Made by a program: the position numbers and the translations under genes. Shown in pieces: positions 1 to 9,261 of a DNA stretch of 43,861 nucleotides (the stretch's first letter is position 1; each line of letters starts with the position of its first letter). Source of the DNA: Acidobacteriota bacterium (GTDB taxonomy: Bacteria > Acidobacteriota > Blastocatellia > Pyrinomonadales > Pyrinomonadaceae); contig QHXS01000045.1 of assembly GCA_003223975.1 (NCBI GenBank), positions 1 to 43,861 of the forward strand, written 5' to 3'. The notes under the pieces are model-generated. The model did not search any database. It saw only the letters and a list, made by a program, of their open reading frames with translations, and was not told the DNA's origin.

Positions 1-1
1 G

Positions 2-2152
2 TTCATTGACCGTTTTGCAGGCACCTTTTCTACGGAAGCTCTGCGGATGAAATTCATCGCGGCGGTTTCGACCGGCAAACTGAAGATCATCGGCGGAAAT
101 AATTTCGAAGAGTACAAGGAAGTCCTGAAGGACGGCGAGATCGCAAAACTGTTCGAAACGATAAAGGTCGGCAACTCTCCCGCAAAGCCGGTCGAGGCAA
201 AGAAGGACGTCGTTTCGAACAGTTTCCGCGGTGACAACATCTCCCCCGATCTTCGCGAAATGATGGCAAAGGATCCGAGCGGCAGCAAACGGATCGACGT
301 CATCATCCAGGCGAAGGACGCTGATAACGCGGCTCTGCGCTCGTTGCTAAACAGCGGCCAAGCAAGGATTTCCGACCGTATCGGCAGTAGCAACGTCCTG
401 GTCGTAAATGTTCGACTCTCGGCACTTCAAACACTTTCAAGCAGCGGATTAGTGAATTATGTTTCGCCCGACCGGCCGACGAGGTCGTCGGGGCACGTCG
501 AAGAAACCACCGGCGCCGAGCAGATGCGGTCCAGTTCGAACGGCGGCTGTGTCAGCACCCAGACGACCTGCGACGGAACGGGCGTAGGCGTAGCGATCGT
601 CGACTCGGGCATCTACAGTTCGCACAACGGATTTAAGAACTCGGCAGGTGATTCGCGGATCGTCGCAAATGTGAACTTTACTTCTTCGTCGAATTCCAAC
701 GACGGGTACGGACACGGCACGCACGTGGCAGGCCTGGCACTCGGCAGCGAAAGCGTCAACGACAATGCTTACCGCGGCATCGCTCCCGGAGCGAACATTA
801 TCAGCGTGAAGGTTCTTGATGATAACGGCGCGGGCCAATCTTCGTGGCTGCTGAACGGTTTGAATTGGATCCTGGCAAATCGGGCAGCCTACAACATTAA
901 GGTCGTAAACCTCAGTCTTGGAACGAAGTCGGTCGACTCCTACACCAATGACCCGCTTTGTCTCAAGGTTAAAGAGCTTGTCAACGCCGGCATCGTCGTC
1001 GTTGCCGCAGCAGGTAATCTGGGTAAGAACTCGACAGGCCAGGAGATCTACGGCGAGATCCATTCGCCCGGTAACAGCCCATACGCAATTACAGTCGGGG
1101 CGAGCAACACGTTCGGCACTGCCTCACGCACGGATGACGTGATGGCAAGCTACAGCTCACACGGCCCGACCCGCAGCTTCTATACCTCGGCCTCTGGCGA
1201 ACCGGTCTATGACAACCTGATCAAGCCCGACCTGGTCGCTCCGGGCAATAAGCTTGTCTCGTATAGTTCGCCTTCTAATCTGGTCGCTCAGCACAACCCC
1301 TCGCTGGCGTTAGATTCGTCGAACGGCGAGGACTCGCTGATGTACATGAGCGGCACCTCGATGGCTGCTCCATTGGTTTCGGGTGCGGCTGCGATGCTGC
1401 TTCAGGTTAATCCGAATCTTACACCCGGAATGATCCGCATGCTGCTGCAGTACAGTGCACAGCCGATCGCCGGTGCCAATACTTTCGAACAAGGCGCGGG
1501 CCAGTTGAATATCGACGGCGCGGTGCGGCTTGCCAGGTCGCTAAGGACAGATGTTGATTTCCAGACGCTTGAAAAAGGTTCTTCCACAGTTTCTTCTGGC
1601 TGGACAATGCCTACGGCTTCTTCGTCGATCGGCGGCAACTCCTTCCCTTGGGCGCAACAAGTCATCGGCAAATACACGACGATCTCGGGTGCAAATCTGG
1701 TTTCGAAGTTCCAGAGCGTGTACAGGACCGAGAATGCGTTCGGCAACGGCATGCTCTATGCCAACGGAAACTTCGTGCCGGATACAACGAGCTTTTATAC
1801 GGCCGGTCTGACCGTTAGCGGGAATGTTACTACGAGTAACGGCAGTGCCCTTGGTGAAGGTTCGGTGTTTCTTTCGTACGGTGTGCTCGTCGGTGACGGT
1901 GTGCTCGTCGGTGACGGTGTGCTCGTCGGTGACGGTGTGCTCGTCGGTGATGGCGTGCTTGTCGGAGACGGCGTTCTCGTGGGCGATGGCGTTCTGGTCG
2001 GCGACGTCGAGCTCTTCTGCAACGGAGTGCTCATCGGCGATGGCGTGTTGATCGGAGACGGCGTCCTTATCGGCGACGGTGTGTTGATCGGAGACGGCGT
2101 GCTCATCGGCGACGGCGTCCTGATCGGAGACGGCGTTCTGATAGGCGACTAG
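2..2152 (+). CDS. S8 subtilisin-like serine peptidase, 5' truncated by the window edge, with C-terminal hexapeptide repeats
   Basis: Catalytic motifs VAIVDSGI (Asp), GHGTHVAG (His) and SGTSMAAP (Ser). The frame stays open upstream of the listed Met at 47 (FIDRFAGTFSTEALR-M), so the start lies outside the window. Confidence 0.93.
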   Translation, partial: FIDRFAGTFSTEALRMKFIAAVSTGKLKIIGGNNFEEYKEVLKDGEIAKLFETIKVGNSPAKPVEAKKDVVSNSFRGDNISPDLREMMAKDPSGSKRIDVIIQAKDADNAALRSLLNSGQARISDRIGSSNVLVVNVRLSALQTLSSSGLVNYVSPDRPTRSSGHVEETTGAEQMRSSSNGGCVSTQTTCDGTGVGVAIVDSGIYSSHNGFKNSAGDSRIVANVNFTSSSNSNDGYGHGTHVAGLALGSESVNDNAYRGIAPGANIISVKVLDDNGAGQSSWLLNGLNWILANRAAYNIKVVNLSLGTKSVDSYTNDPLCLKVKELVNAGIVVVAAAGNLGKNSTGQEIYGEIHSPGNSPYAITVGASNTFGTASRTDDVMASYSSHGPTRSFYTSASGEPVYDNLIKPDLVAPGNKLVSYSSPSNLVAQHNPSLALDSSNGEDSLMYMSGTSMAAPLVSGAAAMLLQVNPNLTPGMIRMLLQYSAQPIAGANTFEQGAGQLNIDGAVRLARSLRTDVDFQTLEKGSSTVSSGWTMPTASSSIGGNSFPWAQQVIGKYTTISGANLVSKFQSVYRTENAFGNGMLYANGNFVPDTTSFYTAGLTVSGNVTTSNGSALGEGSVFLSYGVLVGDGVLVGDGVLVGDGVLVGDGVLVGDGVLVGDGVLVGDVELFCNGVLIGDGVLIGDGVLIGDGVLIGDGVLIGDGVLIGDGVLIGD
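1880..2149 (+). repeat. 18-bp tandem repeat encoding (GVLVGD)x7 - VELFCN - (GVLIGD)x7
   Basis: Direct reading: 126 nt of GVLVGD units, one 18-nt divergent unit (2006-2023), then 126 nt of GVLIGD units up to the stop codon. Confidence 0.97.
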
Positions 2153-2273
2153 CCCCCAGCAGTTCCGGAGGGCATCTTTGAATAAGCGGGTACAGACAAT
2201 TCCGATAAGTGCATTGTGCTGTTTGTTTAACGGCAGAAAACGCTGGACAACACTACGGATATGTTCCATAATT

Positions 2274-2310
2274 AAGGCAGGCCGCAATGCGGCTTGCCTT
2301 TCCGTTTTTT
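2274..2310 (+). terminator. Rho-independent terminator downstream of the S8 peptidase
   Basis: AAGGCAGGCCGC-aat-GCGGCTTGCCTT (12-bp stem, one G-U) followed by TCCGTTTTTT. Confidence 0.85.
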
Positions 2311-2390
2311 GACCCCCGAAGTACCCGATCAGTCCAGCGCAATTCAACCATTTCTCTTGCACTTCAAACTGTGCTCCGAGATTCGTCAAA

Positions 2391-4892
2391 ATGTACAAGC
2401 AACGCTTTGCAAATAGCTATGTGATCGCAGTCATTGTGGCCGGTTCGTTGTGCGTGGCCGCGGCGTTGTTCGGTCTCCCGCGCGAACGGATCAACCTTGA
2501 AATGATCATTTTGGCGACACTGACGGTAGGATTCGGTTCTCGGGTCAGTGTCCCGATCCCTCGATTCAAATCTCACATTTCCGTTTCCGATACGTTTATT
2601 TTTCTCGCCCTACTTCTTTATGGCGGCGAGGTCGCCATACTTCTCTCCGGGGCCGAGGCGATATTTTCCTCCTGGCGTTTTTGCAATCGAAAACTTACCG
2701 TCTTTTTCAACGGCGCTGCCTGTGCGTTTTCCACGACATGCGTCATCGGAGTGCTTTCGCTTACAGGAGTCAATTATTCAGACGCGCACGCGCTCGGCTC
2801 TGGGGCGGATTACCAAAATATAGTCGTCGCGCTCTCGGCAATTGCTTTCACGCAGTATTTCATGAACACGATCCTGGCGTCGATATTCGATTCCCTCACG
2901 AACGAACTCCCGCTTTTCGAGACCTGGAAGAATAAATATCTCTGGACCTTCATCACTTATTCCGTCGGCGCCCTCGGCGCGGGTTTTTTGGTCCAGCTAT
3001 CGGAAAAATTCGGTTTCGCAGTGATCCTCGCGGTGTTTCCGATAGTTGCATTCGTTTACCTGACCTACAGCATGTATCTCCGGACAGTCGAAATGTCGAT
3101 CTCGCAGGCAGAGATCGCAAACGAATATGCAGCCGTCCTCGAAGAGCGGAGTGCCGCGTTGCGCGAATCGGAGCAAAGATTCCGAAGTGCTTTTAATTAC
3201 GCGCCGATCGGTATCGGGCTCGCGTCCGCTGAAGGTTCCTGGCTCAAGGTCAATCAGGCACTTTGCGACATCCTGGGATACGATGCTGACGAACTTTTGG
3301 AGCAGAGCTTTAGGGACATGATCGAGAGGAGCGATTTAGTTACCGCAACGTCCAGGATCAACACACTCCTAAGCGGTCAAATTACGAATTGTCAGTCTGA
3401 GCAACGCTGCCTGCATAAGGACGGCCGGATCGTGTGGACATCGTGGAGCGTTTCGACGGTAGGCGAACCGACTTCTGGAAACGCCAACCTCATCTTTCAG
3501 ATCCAGGACATCACAGACCGCAAACTTACGGAACAAAAGCTGAGGCATGAGGCCACACATGATTCTTTGACCGGCCTGCCCAATCGCGCATATTTCATGG
3601 CGCGCCTTACCGAGGCTCTACAACAAAGGCACCGTGACGCGAACCATGGCGTGAGTGTATTGTTCATCGACCTTGACCGCTTTAAGCACGTAAACGACAG
3701 CCTCGGCCATCTTATCGGTGATGGTCTGCTTATCGCGATCTCGAAGCGGCTGCAGGATTGCGTGAGACCCGCCGATACGGTCGCTCGAATGGGCGGGGAC
3801 GAGTTTACGCTGCTTGTGGAAGGCAAGCGCGATGCCGGCGAGATCGTTCGAATTGCCGAACGCATTCAACAAAAATTCAATGTGCCGTTCGAAATAGAAT
3901 CGAATGAGATATACAGCTCGGCGAGCATTGGCATCTTGCATGCTTCCGAACTGCACAAGACAGCCGAAGAGATGATGCGCGACGCCGATACAGCTATGTA
4001 TAGGGCGAAACGCGCCGGAAAAGCGAGGCATGAGGTTTTTGATCAGGAAATGTACGCCGAAGCGAAGGAAACTCTTATGCTCGAAACCGACCTTCGCCGC
4101 GCGGTCGAGAAAGACGAACTTAAGGTTTATTATCAACCGATCGTTTCGCTTGCGACCGGCGAGATTCGTGGCGTAGAAGCATTGGCGCGCTGGGAACATC
4201 CGGAATTCGGCGATATACCTCCGTCCAAATTTATTCCGCTTGCGGAAGAGATCGGCAGGATCGACGCGCTTGGCGAGAACATACTGCGGCGAGCATGCGT
4301 AGACATCGGTGCTGTCTATCGTGAGGTTCCCGACTGCGAATTCCTGAAGCTTAGCGTTAACCTTTCACCCAGACAATTTGCTAACCCACTGCTCGACAAG
4401 AACGTACTAAATATACTTTTCGATACGGAATTTCCGGTGGCGAGCCTGAGGCTGGAGATCACAGAGTCCGTCTTTTTCGAATATCAGGAACGGGCTCTCG
4501 ACATTCTGAACAAATTCAGGAACGAAGGTATCTCGATCGATATAGACGACTTCGGTACCGGTTACTCAAACATGAGCTATCTTGTTCGGCTGCCCATATC
4601 AACGCTGAAGATCGATCGCTCGTTCGTAGCAGCGATCACAAGTGACGGAGCAAATACCGAGATCGTCCAAATGATCGTGGCTCTGGCAAAAAACCTTGGT
4701 TTGCGAATCACTGCCGAAGGGATCGAAACGGAAGCGCAGCTTGAATCTCTAAAGAAGTTGAAGTGCGATGAGGGGCAAGGTTTTTACTTCGCAACGCCGA
4801 TGACGGCAGATGAATTTCGCGATTACTTATTGGACCGAAAGATCGGTCCTATTCACATAGACAATATCGAAATGATCGACCACGTACAGTAA
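2391..4892 (+). CDS. Membrane-anchored PAS-GGDEF-EAL bifunctional c-di-GMP protein
   Basis: Hydrophobic N-terminal segments, PAS-like region, ARMGGDEFTLL (GGDEF), GVEALARWEHP (EAL), DDFGTGYS. Confidence 0.95.
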   Translation: MYKQRFANSYVIAVIVAGSLCVAAALFGLPRERINLEMIILATLTVGFGSRVSVPIPRFKSHISVSDTFIFLALLLYGGEVAILLSGAEAIFSSWRFCNRKLTVFFNGAACAFSTTCVIGVLSLTGVNYSDAHALGSGADYQNIVVALSAIAFTQYFMNTILASIFDSLTNELPLFETWKNKYLWTFITYSVGALGAGFLVQLSEKFGFAVILAVFPIVAFVYLTYSMYLRTVEMSISQAEIANEYAAVLEERSAALRESEQRFRSAFNYAPIGIGLASAEGSWLKVNQALCDILGYDADELLEQSFRDMIERSDLVTATSRINTLLSGQITNCQSEQRCLHKDGRIVWTSWSVSTVGEPTSGNANLIFQIQDITDRKLTEQKLRHEATHDSLTGLPNRAYFMARLTEALQQRHRDANHGVSVLFIDLDRFKHVNDSLGHLIGDGLLIAISKRLQDCVRPADTVARMGGDEFTLLVEGKRDAGEIVRIAERIQQKFNVPFEIESNEIYSSASIGILHASELHKTAEEMMRDADTAMYRAKRAGKARHEVFDQEMYAEAKETLMLETDLRRAVEKDELKVYYQPIVSLATGEIRGVEALARWEHPEFGDIPPSKFIPLAEEIGRIDALGENILRRACVDIGAVYREVPDCEFLKLSVNLSPRQFANPLLDKNVLNILFDTEFPVASLRLEITESVFFEYQERALDILNKFRNEGISIDIDDFGTGYSNMSYLVRLPISTLKIDRSFVAAITSDGANTEIVQMIVALAKNLGLRITAEGIETEAQLESLKKLKCDEGQGFYFATPMTADEFRDYLLDRKIGPIHIDNIEMIDHVQ

Positions 4893-4905
4893 TAACACTC
4901 CACTT

Positions 4906-5700
4906 TTACTTTTTAAGCCAACCAAATAAAGCGTTCACCGTTACATCGCGATTGGTTTCGTATATCGCCCGTGTAAGCGGAATGTTCATCGGGCAAACCT
5001 GTACGCAGTTTTGCGCATTGCCGCAGTTTCCAATTCCATCCTCGCCGAGTAATCCATTCAACCGTTCGTCGATCTCCATTTGACCGACTGGATGCATGTT
5101 GAACAGACGCGCCTGTGCGATCGCCTGCGGGCCGATGTAATTGTCATCGCCGTATTGCGGACAAGCTTCGAGACAGCAGCCGCAGGTCATACAGCGTGAA
5201 TACGCATAACGCTCCTGCGCCGTATCGTTCGAAATGTGTGGGCCCGGACCGAGATTGTAGCTGCCGTCGAGCTCGATCCACGCATTAACCTGCTTGAGAT
5301 GATCGAACATCTTCGATCGATCGACCTTTAGATCGCGGACGTTCGGAAACTTCGACATCGGCTGCAGTGTCACAGTGTCGCTCGCTGACTCAAGCAGAAG
5401 ATCGTCGATAAGAGCCGAACACGATTGCCGAACTTTGTCGTCGATCACCATCGTGCAGATGCCGCAAACTTGTTCGAGACAGCTCATGTCCCAAACCGGT
5501 GGTGTTGTCGCCTTCCCGTCGATCGTGACCGGATTCTTCCGCACATCCATCAGCGCCGAGATGACATTCAGATTGCGGCGGTAAGTAAGCTCAAAGGTTT
5601 CCCAACTAACCGGCGCACCTTCCTTTTCACGTCGCTGGATCTTCAGCTTGATCGTCGCGGGCGGATTGTCGAGCCTTTTCTTTTCGATGTGTCCGTTCAT
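4906..5700 (-). CDS. sdhB: Succinate dehydrogenase/fumarate reductase iron-sulfur subunit
   Basis: Cys-rich clusters CLEQVCGICTMVID and CMTCGCCLEACPQYG; adjacent to SdhA. Confidence 0.95.
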   Translation of the reverse strand: MNGHIEKKRLDNPPATIKLKIQRREKEGAPVSWETFELTYRRNLNVISALMDVRKNPVTIDGKATTPPVWDMSCLEQVCGICTMVIDDKVRQSCSALIDDLLLESASDTVTLQPMSKFPNVRDLKVDRSKMFDHLKQVNAWIELDGSYNLGPGPHISNDTAQERYAYSRCMTCGCCLEACPQYGDDNYIGPQAIAQARLFNMHPVGQMEIDERLNGLLGEDGIGNCGNAQNCVQVCPMNIPLTRAIYETNRDVTVNALFGWLKK

Positions 5701-5713
5701 CCAATTAATAATG

Positions 5714-5737
5714 AATAATTAGTAATTACTAATTATT
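5714..5737. repeat. Perfect 24-bp AT-rich palindrome in the sdhA-sdhB junction
   Basis: AATAATTAGTAATTACTAATTATT equals its own reverse complement; it overlaps the sdhA stop codon (5733-5735). Confidence 0.95.
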
Positions 5738-7520
5738 TTGCAGCCTTTCCTTTAGAGTAATCGCGTTTTCGCGGTTCGACCAACGAAACATCGACCGGTT
5801 CGTATGACAACACAGGAGCCTCTTCCGCATATTCGGCGATCGTCGTCTTTAGCCAATTCTCGTCGTCACGGTCGGGAAATTCCGGTTTGTAATGCGCACC
5901 GCGCGATTCGTTTCGATTCAAAGCGCCGAGCGTGATCACACGAGCAAGTTGAAGCATGTTCCAAAACTGCCTAGCGTGGGGCACGGCCTGTGTAGCCCAC
6001 AAATTGGAATCGTTGATCGATATTTTTTTGAACCGGTCCTGCAACTCCAGCAGCTTTTCATCGGTCGCTTTCAGGCGGTCGTTGTATCGCACGACGGTCA
6101 CATTATCGGTCATCACCTTACCCATTTCTTCGTGCAATTTGTATTGGTTTTCGCTGCCTTCATTCGTAATTATCGAATCGTTTATTTCCTGCTGCCGTTT
6201 GAGCTCGCCGTCATGAATGCCATTCGTTTCGGTGTTTCCGCGTTCTACATTTTTTGCGTAGTCGATCGCCGACGGTGCGGCGACAAATCCACCGTAAACG
6301 CACGATACAAGCGAATTCGCCCCAAGCCGGTTCGCACCGTGGATCGAATAATCGCACTCGCCTGCTGCGAATAGTCCGGGAATGTTCGTTCTTTGTTCAA
6401 AATCGACCCAAAGGCCGCCCATGGAATAATGAACGCCCGGGAAAATTCGCATCGGCACAAACCGGGGATCGTCACCAACGAACATCTCGTAAATCTCAAG
6501 GATCGCACCAAGTCGCTCGGTCAGAACCTCCGCAGGAATGTGTGTGAGATCAAGATAGACCTGATTTTCACCCGCGACGCCGTGGCCCTCGAGACAAACC
6601 TGAAAGATCTCACGCGTCGCAATGTCACGCGGAACCAGATTTCCGTACGCCGGATATTTTTCTTCGAGGAAGTACCAACGCTCGCTCTCGGGAATATCTT
6701 TCGGGCTGCGTATGTCCCCGTCCGCCTTTGGCACCCAAACCCGTCCGCCTTCGCCGCGTGCTGATTCGCTCATCAGGCGAAGCTTATCTTCACCCGGAAT
6801 CGACGTCGGATGCACCTGAATAAATTCGCCGTTTGCGTAGCGCGCGCCTTGCTGGTAACAAGCCGAAACCGCGCTTCCGGTGCAGGTCATCGAATTGGTT
6901 GATTTTCCGAATATCAGTCCCGGCCCGCCGGTCGCCATGATCACTGCGTCGGCCTTAAAGGTCTTAAGCTGGAGCGACTGCAGGTCCATCGCGATCAAGC
7001 CGCGGCAAACCTGGTGATCGTCCAGCACGAGCGACAGCATCTCCCAGCCCTCGTATTTATTCACTTTCCCAGCGACTTCCCACTTACGAACCTGTTCGTC
7101 CAACGCATAGAGAAGCTGTTGGCCGGTGGATGCGCCGGCGAACGCAGTTCGGTGATGAAGCGTTCCGCCGAAACGTCGAAAATCGAGCAAGCCTTCGCGC
7201 GTTCGAGAAAACGGCACGCCCATTCGATCGAAGAGGTAAATGATCTCGGGCGCCATGTCGGTCATTCGTTTGACGGGCAGTTGGTTCGCCAAAAAATCGC
7301 CGCCGTAAACGGTATCATCAAGGTGCTTCGCCGGCGAATCGCCCTCGCCCTTCGTATTCACAGCGCCGTTAATGCCGCCCTGAGCGCAGACCGAGTGCGA
7401 ACGCTTCACCGGCACGACCGAGATCAGATCGACCTCGTGTCCCGCTTCGGCGATCTTCATCGCCGCAGCAAGGCCCGCAAGCCCGCCGCCGACGATCGCA
7501 ATTTTTAGACCGTTTGCCAT
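5733..7520 (-). CDS. sdhA: Succinate dehydrogenase flavoprotein subunit
   Basis: N-terminal GGGLAGLAAAMKIAEAG FAD motif, HSVCAQGGINGAVN, GANRLGANSLVSCVYGG. Confidence 0.96.
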   Translation of the reverse strand: MANGLKIAIVGGGLAGLAAAMKIAEAGHEVDLISVVPVKRSHSVCAQGGINGAVNTKGEGDSPAKHLDDTVYGGDFLANQLPVKRMTDMAPEIIYLFDRMGVPFSRTREGLLDFRRFGGTLHHRTAFAGASTGQQLLYALDEQVRKWEVAGKVNKYEGWEMLSLVLDDHQVCRGLIAMDLQSLQLKTFKADAVIMATGGPGLIFGKSTNSMTCTGSAVSACYQQGARYANGEFIQVHPTSIPGEDKLRLMSESARGEGGRVWVPKADGDIRSPKDIPESERWYFLEEKYPAYGNLVPRDIATREIFQVCLEGHGVAGENQVYLDLTHIPAEVLTERLGAILEIYEMFVGDDPRFVPMRIFPGVHYSMGGLWVDFEQRTNIPGLFAAGECDYSIHGANRLGANSLVSCVYGGFVAAPSAIDYAKNVERGNTETNGIHDGELKRQQEINDSIITNEGSENQYKLHEEMGKVMTDNVTVVRYNDRLKATDEKLLELQDRFKKISINDSNLWATQAVPHARQFWNMLQLARVITLGALNRNESRGAHYKPEFPDRDDENWLKTTIAEYAEEAPVLSYEPVDVSLVEPRKRDYSKGKAAK

Positions 7521-7529
7521 AACCTATAA

Positions 7530-8246
7530 CTAAACTTTCTTCGGAGGCGTCGGTGTTGTCAGCCTCGGTTCCTCGCATAATGCCTTCGGCAAAAGCCCGC
7601 ACGGCCGGACGAACGCAATAGCCGCGTTGATGCCGATCAGCGAAAGAAAGACCGCCAGGCCAAGAGACGCCTTGAGCAAAATGCTCTGAGCTTTCTCGCC
7701 GATCACGATTCCCCAATCGACGGCAAACAAGAAGAATCCGTACGCGAGGTGCCACGCGGTCGCGATCACGCCGAGGAAATAAAAGATGAGCACCCAAACG
7801 ATCTGAAACTCCCTCGAAACTATCGCATACGCCTGGTCCGCATTTCCCGCGACGGGCGTCATGTTCAATCCCGGTATTAGGCCAAACCTGAAATTCAGGA
7901 TATGAAACAGCAGGAAAACGAATAGAAAAATCCCAGTCGCACGCTGAAAAACGTAAAACCAATTCCTCGCGTACCCGTAACCCAGGACATTTGGCTTTGC
8001 CTCGGCTGAGATCAAAATTCCATAGACCGAATGGAACAGCAGCGGTATGAAAATCCCGAAGATCTCGATGAACAAAAGGTACGCCATGTTGTGAATGTCT
8101 TGAACATGGTCGTTGAAGACCTTTGGGCCGTTCAGCGCTGCGGAGTTGGTGTACAAATGGACGAAATAGAAAAGTCCGAGCGGCACGATACCGGTCAATT
8201 GGTGAAGTTTTCGCAGCAGGAATGTTTTGCTGAATTTTATCGCCAT
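7530..8246 (-). CDS. sdhC: Succinate dehydrogenase cytochrome b558 subunit (single-polypeptide anchor type)
   Basis: Hydrophobic multi-TM protein, KLHQLTGIVPLGLFYFVHL motif, directly upstream of sdhA; no sdhD seen. Confidence 0.9.
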   Translation of the reverse strand: MAIKFSKTFLLRKLHQLTGIVPLGLFYFVHLYTNSAALNGPKVFNDHVQDIHNMAYLLFIEIFGIFIPLLFHSVYGILISAEAKPNVLGYGYARNWFYVFQRATGIFLFVFLLFHILNFRFGLIPGLNMTPVAGNADQAYAIVSREFQIVWVLIFYFLGVIATAWHLAYGFFLFAVDWGIVIGEKAQSILLKASLGLAVFLSLIGINAAIAFVRPCGLLPKALCEEPRLTTPTPPKKV

Positions 8247-8442
8247 AGTTGGTCAGGACCGACGACTGGTTCCGAAAAACGAAAACATGCGAAAGCCGGC
8301 CTGATGAACAACATCTATATTCTAGCGTTTTATTTTTGTTCGTTAAAACGCGTCGCCGGAACAGTTGCGATGCGTTCGGCAAAAAAAATCGTTTCGCAGG
8401 TTCTAAATTATCGATAGAATAGTTGATCGGTCGCATTTTCGT

Positions 8443-8826
8443 ATGGATGACGGGGCAGCCAAACCGTATCAGATCAGTTTTGATCAACGCCCGGAATACC
8501 TTTACGCGTATGTCGGAGGCGAGCATGACAGCTACGCTATTTCGCATGCTTATTGGACCGAAGTCGCTCGCGAGTGCGCGGAAAAACAGGTCAAGCGCGT
8601 GATGATCGACGAAAACCTTACAGAGTCGGTATCGGTCGCCGAGATGTATCAAATAGCATCCGAAATTCCTGGAATGTTTTCCGGTATTCGGATCGCATTC
8701 GTCGACCGTCATGCCGATCAGGCCGAGTTAAATGAATTTGGCGAACTCGTGGCCCAAAACCGCGGCGTGACCGGCAAATTCTTCGTTGACATTCCGTCAG
8801 CGGAGGCTTGGCTGCTATCACTTTGA
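8443..8826 (+). CDS. Small STAS/SpoIIAA-like protein, copy 1
   Basis: Alternating alpha/beta pattern; clear paralogue of the next ORF (PYQISFDQRPEYLYAYVGGEH vs PYKIVFEEYPNYLYALVHGEQ). Confidence 0.6.
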   Translation: MDDGAAKPYQISFDQRPEYLYAYVGGEHDSYAISHAYWTEVARECAEKQVKRVMIDENLTESVSVAEMYQIASEIPGMFSGIRIAFVDRHADQAELNEFGELVAQNRGVTGKFFVDIPSAEAWLLSL

Positions 8827-8848
8827 GAATACAGGAGGATAAACCGTT

Positions 8849-9256
8849 ATGAACGATCTCGCTTCCATTCCGCCGTACAAGATCGTTTTCGAGGAGTATC
8901 CGAATTACCTTTATGCTCTGGTACACGGCGAGCAATATGGCTACGAAGTGCTTGCCGGTTTTCTACGCGAGATAGCAAACGAATGTAAAAAACGAGGTTT
9001 CGACCAGGTTTGCATCGAGGAGAACATATCGGGGACTGCTTCAGAGGACGACGTCGTGCGAATCGCGTCTGAACTCGCAGATCTGGGTTTTCGCGACATT
9101 CGCATGGCCTATATCGATCGCTTTCAGAACGAACAGCAGGAAATGAACGAGATGGGGCAAGAGGTTGCCGTCGAACACGGCGTTCAGGTGCAGATCTTCA
9201 AGAACCAGATCGACGCAGAGAATTGGCTATCGAAACGTGGGTCTGCCTCGGTTTGA
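8849..9256 (+). CDS. Small STAS/SpoIIAA-like protein, copy 2 (tandem paralogue)
   Basis: Aligns over its full length with 8443-8826; 22-nt intergenic gap containing AGGAGG. Confidence 0.6.
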   Translation: MNDLASIPPYKIVFEEYPNYLYALVHGEQYGYEVLAGFLREIANECKKRGFDQVCIEENISGTASEDDVVRIASELADLGFRDIRMAYIDRFQNEQQEMNEMGQEVAVEHGVQVQIFKNQIDAENWLSKRGSASV

Positions 9257-9261
9257 TCGAT

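Noticed and set aside
449-1063. 204-aa minus-strand ORF
   Set aside because: Antisense shadow of the S8 catalytic domain with no recognisable motifs.
1880-2149. Possible CRISPR or minisatellite array
   Set aside because: The 18-bp units are directly adjacent with no spacers and are in-frame protein-coding repeats.
1541-2398. 285-aa minus-strand ORF and the 103-aa TPSPTSTPSP ORF (1795-2106) opposite the S8 gene
   Set aside because: They are antisense readings of the 18-bp repeat; the plus strand has a clear peptidase with all catalytic motifs.
7369-8712. 447-aa minus-strand ORF across sdhA/sdhC
   Set aside because: Overlaps sdhC and the sdhA 3'-coding-strand start region in another frame; low-complexity Arg-rich translation typical of shadow ORFs.
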